This document shows, one piece after another, positions 28,616-40,000 of a stretch of 64,000 nucleotides of DNA; position 1 is the first letter of the stretch, and each line of letters starts with the position of its first letter. The notes under the pieces were generated by a model. The model did no database searches. It was not told the origin of the DNA and worked only from the letters and a program-made list of their open reading frames with translations. This DNA is from Struthio camelus. Taxonomy: Eukaryota > Chordata > Aves > Struthioniformes > Struthionidae. The stretch covers positions 112,034,238 through 112,098,237 of the forward strand of contig NC_090944.1 in assembly GCF_040807025.1 (NCBI RefSeq). The letters are read 5' to 3'. A program made the position numbers and the translations under genes.

Positions 28616-29302
28616 ATGTTCTAAATGTCCTTTGGGAGTCCATTTGCTTTTATCTTTCCAAATGATGACTAAATACCTGATCTGTAGCATTTCTCCTGAG
28701 AAGATACTAGTAAGGGAATGACAGTTTTGATGCACTTTGGAATGGCACAATCACGTAAACGCTTGCACAATTAAGACTTATGAACTCATCCAAAGTTTCT
28801 AAACAAGATATTCTAACTAAAAACTAAAATATCAGCACAATGCAGCAAGTTAAAAAAAGAAAATTCTATGTAATCAAAATATAAACAAGTACATAGGAAA
28901 TGGATATCTGTCAGTAAATCTATACCTTTTTAAAGTAGGAAACGTATGCACTTAAGAAAAAAAACTGTAGCTATCTGACAAACGTCGTAAAAAAAATTAC
29001 TTTCCAAATGCATAACAAATGCCAAGATATCCCGTAACTGGCCAGGTATAGCCACATGAGAGCTGCATGGCTTACAGCAACTCGGGGTGGGGGAAGGAAA
29101 AAAAAAAAAATCACAAAAATAATAGATTAGCAAGTCTGAAAAATCACAACATCATCTAAATTACTTTATGCTTATATCACAACTGCTAAAGGAGCCAGAA
29201 AAAATTGCGGTTTAATGATTCTTAGAGTTACCTCTTTAAAAAAAAAATCAACTTAATAAACTAATCCCAAGCACCAATTTAATAATTTAAGTTAACTGTA
29301 TT

Positions 29303-29308
29303 TTTATT
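29303..29308 (-). terminator. Possible proximal poly(A) signal of EML4
   Basis: AATAAA is present on the minus strand about 920 bases past the stop codon. Its downstream flank is less U/GU-rich than that of the 27.9-kb site, so it is the weaker candidate for an alternative shorter 3' UTR. Confidence 0.25.
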
Positions 29309-30227
29309 TCTCCTACTAGGGAGGGAGCAAGTTCTGCTTGAAGGCTTAAAGTTTAACTCTAGAGCCCATCTGACTTTGTGTTCTTGCCACACATTCTCTG
29401 CCATTCACTTCAAGGTCGCTGTAAAGACTCTCTTAAGTTTCATACTCTCTAGGCAAGCAATTCTTTGAAGACAATTACAATCTACAACTCAAATCAACTT
29501 TCAGGTCATGAACAAGTGAAACACACTGGTATGTGGTCAGTCTGTTATTAAATAGTCTGTAAGAATGGAACAACCAATACTGTTCCTCGATAGGATTTGC
29601 TTTAGAAATAGCAGCACCCAGGGCAGACCAACTGTGAGCATGTCCAGACTCCATTAGCAATTAGTAGTGTTAGAAAATTGCATATGTGTTAGATCAAGAA
29701 GGCATTGCCACACACATGGCATCATTACATTGTTTTTCCTCTCTTTCTCTCATTAAGGAAAAAAAAAAGGAAAACAGCTCTACAAAGAGCTTTTCGGGCT
29801 TTTGTTTGTTTTCACACCTGGAAAAAACAGCGAACTACTACTCAGCTGGAATCACTCAGTGTCTCTCTTTGGTTTTAGCTCTATCAGAGAACACTTTTAC
29901 ATTGTTAAGCTGGTTTATTTCAGCTAATTCTTAGAGCAAACCTTTTTTCCAGTATATGTATCATGCCACTTCCTGACAGCAATTTCAGTACTAAGATGAA
30001 TCTACGATAACGTCCACTACTAACTTTGATCAGATCTTGACGCAAACCATGAAGCTGGGCCCTTGAGATGGTTCCACATATTGAACTGAAGGTCAGACTA
30101 AAAATCTCACTGAAACTCAAAAGCTGGTGTGGTCATGAATCTCAGCTACTTTTCCCTATTTGAACCCTCACCCCTTAATGAAGTAACACACACCAAGGGA
30201 AAATAAAAACCATCCGAGTTGGAAGTG

Positions 30228-30692
30228 TTAAGACACTGGTGAGTTATCCTGCTGTTCCTCAGTGACAGTGGATTCACTGTGCTCCTCACTTGTCTCGTTG
30301 GATGGTTCTTCATAGCCCGGCTCTGCAGGATCCAGGCTGCTCCCGTCGCTTTGCTCCTCACTCTGCTCCTCACCAGCCTCCACAGACTGCTCCAAGTTGC
30401 TCTCCAAGGAAGCCGGAGAGCTGCCAGTTACACTTTCATTTTGATTCATCTCATTAAAAGGCTGTGGGAGAGGTGCAGGAGACTGTACAGCATTTTCACT
30501 GGCAGGGATGGGCACTTTGGTTGCACCAATTTCTACTACAATGTCATTTTGTGGTAGAGTTACCTTCTCCACAAGTTTCCATTGAATAATACTCATGTCT
30601 TTCCCTCCAGTTGAAATCAAGTGACCATCACTATGGGTAAAGCTGACATTTGTCACATGACTACTGTGAGCGCTGTATTTGTGACTTGGGGC
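30228..30692 (-). CDS. EML4: EML4 exon 23, last coding exon with acidic C-terminal tail
   Basis: This 465-bp exon encodes 154 codons and a TAA stop. The first third starts APSHKYSAHSSHVTNVSF and ends the last blade with GGKDMSIIQWKLVEK. The remainder is a low-complexity tail rich in Glu, Ser, Pro and Gln, with strings such as EQSVEAGEEQSEEQSDGSS, ending DNSPVS. The tail differs clearly from recalled human EML4 while the propeller part is nearly identical. This is typical of an unstructured tail. The acceptor is ATTTCAATAG. Confidence 0.97.
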   Translation of the reverse strand, partial: APSHKYSAHSSHVTNVSFTHSDGHLISTGGKDMSIIQWKLVEKVTLPQNDIVVEIGATKVPIPASENAVQSPAPLPQPFNEMNQNESVTGSSPASLESNLEQSVEAGEEQSEEQSDGSSLDPAEPGYEEPSNETSEEHSESTVTEEQQDNSPVS

Positions 30693-31015
30693 CTATTGAA
30701 ATAAACAGGAAAATAAATCATACACTTGACTAGAAGAGCTCATGATACTGAAATCTAAACAAATTACTTACATTTTTGTTCAGCCATTCAACAGAGCCCT
30801 TTATTCACATAAGAGTACCAATTCATATTTGTTTTTTCCCCCCCAAAATATCCTCTTTTCTTAAGGCTTATAACTTGGGACAAATTTAGGACGATCTTCA
30901 TGCAAAAAGCAAAAAACTTAACGCTAAGGCCAGCCAACAGAAAGCGCCAAGCCTCTCCTTCAGAACTAAAGGACAGCTATAGCTACTTCATATATACATA
31001 CATATATGCATCAGT

Positions 31016-31046
<31 letters not shown>

Positions 31047-34000
31047 ATTCCTTATATAATTAAAATTATATATACACACACGATTCATATTTCCCCATAT
31101 AAAATTCATGGGGAAATAATCCTTTTTTTCCTCTAGCTTTGTTCTCAGAAAAAAAATGTACCGTTTGGCTGCAAGGTTGCAAAATAACTGGGCTGGAAGC
31201 AGATGTCTGGCACAGGAGACTTCATGCAATGCATACAATCACATAGACTAGACTGGTCTAGACTTACCTTTGGCTTGGAACAGGGATACTGAAAGAGATG
31301 GACCTTACAAAAATCATCAGCAACTGCTATCACTTTTCGGTTATGGGATCTGACAAGGGCGTTTATGTCTGTCCCATCTGATCCTTCAGGCCAAACTCCT
31401 AAGAGGGCAGAACAGTTATATTTAGTGATGGTAGTTTAAAAAACGAAATAAAAGGCAATCCATAAACAAGAATAAAATCCATAAAGCCAGAGAAAACAGA
31501 AGCATAATTAAAAGTAAACAAGCTATTCAATCAGAAAAACCAAAAAGGTGTTGAAATGAGCTTCACAATTTTTTGCTAGTTTAACACTGCTCCCTCCCAC
31601 AAAACCCCAAACCTCGGCCAGGACAACCTCTCAGACTTGATAAGCTTCCTAATCGAAACCTCAGTCTCTGCATAAACGTTTTAAAAGCTGATACCGAAGC
31701 ACTGAACAAGCCAAGATACAGTGCACCATGTAGAGAATTCTTGTGTGTGTTTTTTTTTTTTTAAATTTGGGGCATTTTTTAATATTTGCATGATTGGAAA
31801 GAGACAATTGATTGATGATACTTTACACAGAAACCCAGCCTGTACATGTTCCTTAGACAAAAGTGCTGTCAAGTGCTTAAGTACAATTCAATATGCTTTT
31901 AAGTGAGAAGCATGACGCTGATATGTCTAGACAAAAGAATAACAACATTGCCTGGAGGAGAAGCACTGAATAAATACGGGGTTGTAGTTTTAACAACAAA
32001 TAAATGCAGAGATTCCTGTAACAAAACTTGTGATTCACATCTGGGAGAAAAACTGAACAAAAGCTAAGCAAGGGATTAGAACATGCTAATTTACACTTTT
32101 TTTAAAAAATAATTCAGAGTTAGTTTTTTTGAATAACCAACCATGCTATTTGATCTTCTTTTTAATTTAAGACTAAAAAGAGAAAGAGTCAAGATTGGGT
32201 CTCTTATTTTGTATCTTTGGGGTTCATAAATTCTTTTAGCACTTCTAAATGCAAGATAACCCTTTGCCAAAAGACAGCAGGATTTGCTTGCAATGTATGA
32301 GGTAAAAGCAAGGAGAAAACAAGGCATTAATGTGATCAAGTATTTAGTGTTTAAGAACTTGAAAAAAAAAGAATATGAAGTAATATAACTCTGCTATTAG
32401 GTATGACAGCAGCACTTCAATTTTAATAAATTCTGCTAGCCAGAAGTCTCTCCAAAAGAACCTGCTCTGAGGAAGATGTGGGAAACGTGCAGTAAATGAA
32501 GGAGTGACTTCAAGTGCTCCGGGTGCAGACTGATGATACTGCTAAGCCAACACACAAACATTTACTGCCAAAAAGGAGCAATGCTACTCTCATCCCCATC
32601 ATGCATTTCCATCTGCTTTCTTCTGCTGACAACAGGACATGCCTGACCCCACGGACACACTATCCATACAGCTAAATTAGCAGAACAAGCAAACACACAC
32701 GCTCAAAAAGCCCCACACCCATAAACTTAGCCCTCCCCCCTGCATATCCAAGCGAGCAGCCCTCTGCTTGTTTGCATCCATGAGCCGGCTCACCAAAGGG
32801 TCAGACTTCTCCTTTGGCAGTTAACTGCTGGTTTGACTTAGCTGCTCTGTCTGATTTAACAGGAGAATACTTTGTTTGAGATCGAGCCATGATTTTAAGA
32901 TTCTGTAAAGGGGGTCAGACTACTAGACAATATAAAACTAAAGCATGACGGATCTTGGCTGAAAAGTTCACTTTTATATTTTCTAGATTAAATATATTCT
33001 CTTCTGCCCAAAAATAACAACATATTATCTGCTATATCTACTTTGCTCCAAGGTCCCTCTGGCACTTTGAAGATTTTTAGAGCAGTTGAGACTAATTAAA
33101 TTTAATCCAGAGTGGTTACAGCTCATATTAATCCGGAAGGGAATGCAGACAGAATCAGGAGACATAGCCACTGAAGAGCAGTTTAAAACAAAAAGTAAAA
33201 AAGGCTGGAATGCCTCAGAACGGTGATTATGGGAGCTGCTCATCTCCAGTCATCTGGTTTCAATCTGACCCGAGTCACCAGCAGTTTCTATTTGATGGTT
33301 GTTAAAGACAAATCAATGGTCTAGATGTTCACATCAAAGCTGATGAGACTGTCCCAGTCAACGCCTTGTAAGTGACCAACTGAACAAAGAGACTGAATTA
33401 TTTCTGCATTCCCACACCCAATCTCTTTATATCAGGGATAAAGGACATTTCCGAGAAAGTGTAGGGATTCAGAGAGCTGTTCCCCATATTCTACCTGTTC
33501 TATTACCAAGTGCAGTGGTAAAATTTCAGTACCTATGAGGAAGACACCTTATACCACCTTCAGATTTTATGTAGATTTTTAAGTACTTAGCGTAAAATGT
33601 TAAATGACTTGAGATCTCGGGCTATTCCAAAAGGAACATTCAATCCATCTGCTTTACAAAGTATTTTCATTACTGCTGTGCAAAGATCTTGTACTAACAT
33701 GAAACACAGCCTTGCTTTTTCATTTTCTCTGTTTTCTGTTGAATATTCTAGTATTCCATTTGAAAAAGCCATTTATGTTACAGTCTTCATTATTTCGGTC
33801 TTAGCTACACAGTAGCACAAAAAGTTAGGAAATGAATACTGCAGACTGATATTCTCAATTAGTCTAGGCTTACATGTATGGGACACTACGAGAAAACACC
33901 TCATTTTCACCAAGACAGACTGAATCAAAAAGCACATTTAGAACCCAGTTCAATTCAGGAGCCAATAGTCTCATCACAATAACAACAAACAACAGTATTC

Positions 34001-37000
34001 AGCTCCACAAATAGCATGTTCCAATTCATATCTTCTACCTACCTCAAATTCCAGACTCCTCAGAAAAATATTTACACAGTTAATCAACCAGTCAGCATCC
34101 TCCTCTGACCCCACCTATTTTCCCTGCTCGGCCTCAGATCTTTGGTACCCGTGGAGAAAGGAAAGCAGGCTTGGTTATAAATCCCGAACTGCCTTCTACC
34201 GCATTAATATGCCGTACAAGAGCATCACTGCTAGTACCAAACCAACCGCAGTCCTTTAAGACTACTTGCTCATTAAGGAATTGATGAATATACATGACAG
34301 TTGTCAGAGGCTACTTAAAGCACTCAGATTTATCTGATTTTCTCCCACCCTGCATATAAACTGATGTTCGAAGTTGAACTCCTAGTAGCTGCATGAAGGC
34401 TTGTAGATCTAACCCTCACCTCTCTGAAGAATTTAGGGATTTACTACTTCTTGCTTTTGATGTTTCCTACAACATGAAGAACTAAAGAAGGCATCTGATA
34501 TCAGCAGTGAAAGTGAGGTGCTCAGCACCCAGCCCACATGAGCTGGTTTACAACACTGACAGACTGAACAATACTTTTCAACTCCTCACAGAGGGACTCC
34601 TAATTCAAGGCCAAAAGAGTTGCCTTAAGCAAAAGCAGTTTGAACTATTTGGCCACAGACTCAAACTGCAGTATTAAAGTCACATCTGTCAGTTTTGTAA
34701 TTTTTTGTACTTTTTTTTTTTTTTAAATTAAACACTAGGCAAATAATCTGTTTAATCTTTAAAGCATTTTTACTCTTTAGAAGCAGCGTATGTTACTCAC
34801 CACTGACTGCAGGTCTCAAGGTGCTGCCATGCTTTTAAGTCATGAACTATATCCTATACTCACATCTTTACTGTAATTGCTAGATTTGCTCCTATCCCGA
34901 ATTCAGGAAGCAAGGAGAATGTGTGTATACCATATCAGCAATTCAAAATATCAGCTTTTTGGTTCAAAGCCCCCAGAACTGATAGCCTAAAATGACAGCA
35001 GAAAAATCAAATCCCAACCTACAAGACTAAACAGAAATCAAGTATACACTGTCTACGGAGCATACCCATATCCAGTGCTCTATATTACAGATAAGTACTG
35101 TGGTCAGTCTCTTGGTTTGACATCTTAGCACCATTATCACCAATCATTACGAGCATATTTCTAATGACAAATTGAAGCAAAATAAATAACGACAGCACAG
35201 CCTGAATAGTTTAAAAGCAAGTTAAACGGAGCTTACCAAACACTTGAAAGCCTAGCACACAAGTGTATGTCGTCCAATCTATATCCTTACAGTCCGAACG
35301 ATTCCTGATTAGCTTACAGCCACTTGGAATGTCCCCTTTAAAAAAAAGTGAATGATGAGTTATGGCATATAACTTCACGTTTAAATCTGCGCTCTTTGAA
35401 GATGCTATGGCTAATGGAGACAATAATTAAACGCGTGTTAAAAGTCTAGAATCACACTGCAGAGGCAAAAATAGACCAGCACCATGTTATACTGTAGGGT
35501 CTTTTATCAAATTCCAAATATCTGAAGCTTCACTTGGTATTTAAGAGCCACATTTACTTCTCATTTCCCATTCCAGTGTACCTCAAAAATACTTCCCTGT
35601 AGTTTGGTCCCCTGCTACCTGTTCTACAAAATGTTTTAATAGGTTCTGTAGTAGCAGAATTTATCCTTCCTATCAGCTCCATAAATGTGCCAAAATTCAA
35701 TTATTCAGGAAATTCTGCTTTTAAAAACAGTGAGAAACTATTGCCACAGGAGCCTTAAATTGCTTTTCCACTTCTAACTCGGAAAGGAATGACTGTTTCC
35801 CAAAAGAACGTCCATCTTTCTTTATACCAGTTGAGTATTAAAGGGTCACAGCTCTTTGCTTCCCTACATAGGTAATTACAATCACCAACATTTTATTTTG
35901 GCAGATTTTAACATCGGACTATCCAGAGCTGAAATATAAGCCGCAACAGGCAGAAAGAACACGTTAAGGTGCCAGATACATTAAACTACTCGCTATTCGT
36001 GGCTCTTTTTGCCTGTATAGGACCAGAGCCTACAACCCTTGTGTTCCAGTTAGGACCATAGGAAGGTAAGAATAAAATAATGGTTTAAAAATAGACTGAT
36101 TTGCACTAAGCAAGTTCAACTTGTGACAAAACTACTATATACTACAGTTAAATTCGTATCTGAATATATTAAAAAAGACAAACAAACATGAAAATACTAT
36201 TGCATTAACTCATGCAAGTAGTATTGCTTTGCTCAGTTTTCAACACCACCAGCTAAGATAAAGCTAAAACAAACAAACAGCAACAAAAAAACAACAGCAG
36301 CAGAGACCCACTGGTTTTACTCCTCCAAAATAACCTGTTTTGTTGACACTAATTAGACAACTGTATATATTATTTTCAATCTACAAAACTTCCAGGTCAA
36401 TATCAAGATCTAATGCCAATGATTCTGTAAATTCTAAGCTGTTAACCTGATTTATGACCTTGTGCAGAAGCTAGCTATATTTGGCATTGCCATTAGGTAA
36501 TGCACAGCTCTGAGTAACATCAAGATATCAGGTTACAAAAGTTGAAATTAGCTCCTTTGTCAGTAAGCATTTTGTGCAGTTTCGATCAAACCCATTCTTC
36601 TGCATGTTCTGATAGCTAATACATATTTCTGTTTCTGGTATATTTGATACTTACAGTATAAGATTTCATAGTCTCCTGAGTTTGACATTATATACTTGTT
36701 GTCTGGGGACCAGTCAAGGTGTGTAATATAGCTGGAATGTCCCTAAAGAAGAACGCAACAACATCTGTGTGAAACGTACATTTTAATTACAACGGAGACA
36801 AAAGTTGTGTCCACAGACGAGACAGCTAACATCCAAAAAGTATCCCCCTGCCCCCCGTCAGATTTGCAGCACTTCCCTTTTACAGGCTGCTACCACCGAG
36901 CGCCCCATCTGCTTGCCTGGCCAGGTCTCTTTCCCCAGCCCGTCAGCGTCCCCCAGCATGCTGGACTTCCCATGCGTAACAGCCCCATCCCTGTCACACC

Positions 37001-40000
37001 ACAGAGGGATTTAGTCCTAAAAGGCATCTTGTTAAAATATGGATGAACTCACTTTTATACTTGAAGTACACGTTTCTACTAAGAGAACCAAGTAACTTAC
37101 AAAGGATCACTTTGGGATCCCATTAGAAAAGTGCTAGATAGGACTAGATTTTACTTTTCCGTTCATACAAAATAGTTTAAATTAACTGCATGCACTTTCA
37201 GATAATCTTGGCTTATCCTAAAAACTTAGGATGCCTTGGTTAACAACCCCAATGTAAAAGTGCAAGATCAAGGACTAGTGTCGCAAGGATACCCTCACAA
37301 GCTTTTCTAAAGCCTCTGCTATGCACCTTACACTGCACACGTCAATGCCAGCTACATGGGTTTTCCTTTATATAGGCAGGGTCATCGCTGCAATAATAAA
37401 AACACTTTGGCCTGCTTGCATAGTTATCACCATCACTAGCGTACTGAGTCCTAAGCAGCTAACTTTCCACTACATTTGAGGGAGAAGCTAAATGCAACTG
37501 TTTAGAGTGTTTTTGCTATGCATGAATTTTTTGTTTGTTTGTTAAGTGCACAGTACTAATAGTAAGAATGATATGAAAGCCTCCAGGGCAGCTGTAATTT
37601 TGTAAAAAGTAAGAATAAGTTACTTATCCACAGAAAGAGGAATAGGACATGAATAAACTTGGCTTGTGTGTCACTCATTTCTTTTCTCCTCCACCCTCCT
37701 ATTCTTCTTACTGCTCTTCTCTCTCTAAGAAGACTGTCCATTTTTTTGCTTCCAAATCATTCTGCCGGGCATCAAATTGCCACTCTCATGACTGACAGCT
37801 GCCAGTTCATCTCCTTTCCTCTCGCGGCACGTGCTACGAAGGCAGGGTCTCCCAGAGCCCTGCTGGCTCCCTCGGCCCTGCCTGCACCACGCAGGACGTG
37901 CTGGAGCACGGGCCGTCCCGGGCCTCCTACGAAGCGGCTGCTGGCAGCCGCGCTACCCATCACTCCGACCTCTTGACAGCCAACTGCAAGAGAGGCCGTC
38001 TGCCTCCAGAATTACATGTAGAAATACAGTCACCTCTGTTTTCCTGTCATCGTGCCTTCTGCAAGGGATTTCAGAAACACTTAGGGGAAAAAAAATAACC
38101 TTTAAGATTTATTTTTCTAATGAATTAGTCTCTGCTTCTAGCAGAGGAACTGCATATTGACATACCTACTTTGCAGTCAAGGGTAGGATATAGGATATTA
38201 ACATGCAAACTTGGTATTTTGAAAGAAAAAAATAAATAAACGTAGGATTGGCTAGAATTTTTTTCTCATTTTCCAAGCCTTAAAATTTGCAAGCTAACTC
38301 CAACATGGAAAAGAATTGGTCAGTCATTTACTAAATCCTGCCAGACATTTGGCAGCTGTTAAAATTCCTAGGGGCGGTGGGGGAGTGAACAAAGCAATTG
38401 GCCAGGGGGCTCCATGCTGGAAAATCCCTTCAAGCAAGCAATCACCACAGGATGAACTGGAACACAGCAGTGTCACAATATTTTAAATAGCACAACCTTA
38501 TTTTCTATTAAAAGCTGTCTTCAGCAGCTACCACAGATAAAGCAACGTTTTATTCTTTCCTTCTGTGTACCTTTATATACAATGAACATAATTACTCACG
38601 TTATCACTGGCTATTAAAACTATCTGACTAAATGGAAACCATCTCCTTCATTGGTAATGTTTATCTGTTTCAGACTTAAGTGGTACAGGGGATGAAACGT
38701 CCACAGCTTATGGCATGGGCACACTGATTATCTCAGGTTTAGCCTCATAGCGTGGCTTTTATCTCACAGCAAGCTCAGCAGATGCACAACCCTTGCTTCT
38801 CTTTTGCTAGCAGATATCTCAGTGATGTAAGGCAAACACAACGAGGGCCAGTTACCCCGGGGCTGCTGTCACACTGCAAGTTCATAGCCTAGCCCATACC
38901 TTCAGATTGCTGCCTGCATAACTGGAGCCCTCCAAACAGCTGCACTAGTCAAAATGGTTGTTTCAGCTAATCAGAAATTCTTTCTGACCACAACCAACAC
39001 CATCTCTCACCACGGAAACAGGCTTAGAAGTCAGCCTATTTCATGCAACAGAAAACCTGATCATGACTGAAAAGTTATTGACAGTCAGTAGCAGCGATCA
39101 GCTTATACCCACGCTGATGCTGGTTTAGTAAATAAAATGCTTCTGAAAGGATTCAAGTAACGTTTTCAAGTTGGAGGAAATAACCAGAAGTTGACTACCA
39201 GAAGGACTGAGTCACACTACTTGGAGGTCACTTGCTGGGCTACTGAATGTCCCAAGAATGCAAAAAAGACATGGTGCCAGAGCACAAATACCTGACCAGG
39301 AAAGAGCTCAAGGTCTCAAACATACCAAGGTGTCTCCCTGCTTAATATCAAGCTGGTATCAGCCCACAAGCGCGCTGGCAGCCAGCGCAGAGGAATACAG
39401 GGTGCGTGAAACTCGATCACCAGCCTCGCTGCTCAGTTCAGCGAATTAATACGCATGCTGCTGCTGCATTCTGCACAAGCTGAAAGGGTCAGCTCAGAGA
39501 GAAAAAAGCTCAGCTCAGAGAGAAACCAGGTTGCTAATTTTGGCTTCCTCATGCAATCACTCAGATTAAAAAAAAAAAAAGGTTTTTTTTTTTTAAAAAA
39601 AAAAAATCTGCTTTGAAGCTCTAACACTTCTGTCCGAGTATAACAATATTCATTTCTCCCATCCCTTTTTGAACTCCTTTCTCCACCTACTACCAAGATA
39701 GGGGGAAGAGACAGACACAGAGAGAAGCTAAATACTTGAAAATGTCAGAGGGTGCACGAGGAGGAAAAGGACAAGGAAGGGAAAATCCATTACAGTGGGG
39801 TAATATCTTTTGTTTCAGTGCAGATTCTCCATATTCAGTACCTTGAAGATTGGTTCTTGATTAATATTCCCAGCTACTAGTAGCTTTGGAATTACAAGAT
39901 CACTTATTATTACACATTGATTGTGTAAATAAGGTGATATCATCTGCAAATAAACTGCATCTCCGCATCCTGCTCAGAAGAAAGTTCTTAATTTGTTCTG

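Larger units (their letters stand above)
27885..30227 (-). other. EML4: Probable EML4 3' untranslated region
   Basis: About 2.3 kb of AT-rich sequence follows the EML4 stop and ends near the distal poly(A) signals at 27.9 kb. The length is close to the roughly 2.3-2.4 kb recalled for the human EML4 3' UTR. It contains a TA/TG-rich stretch at 28566-28615 and no open frame of interest. The end point is inferred from the signal alone. Confidence 0.55.

Noticed and set aside
30279..30557. Plus-strand frame opposite EML4 exon 23
   Set aside because: It is the antisense shadow of the real coding exon.
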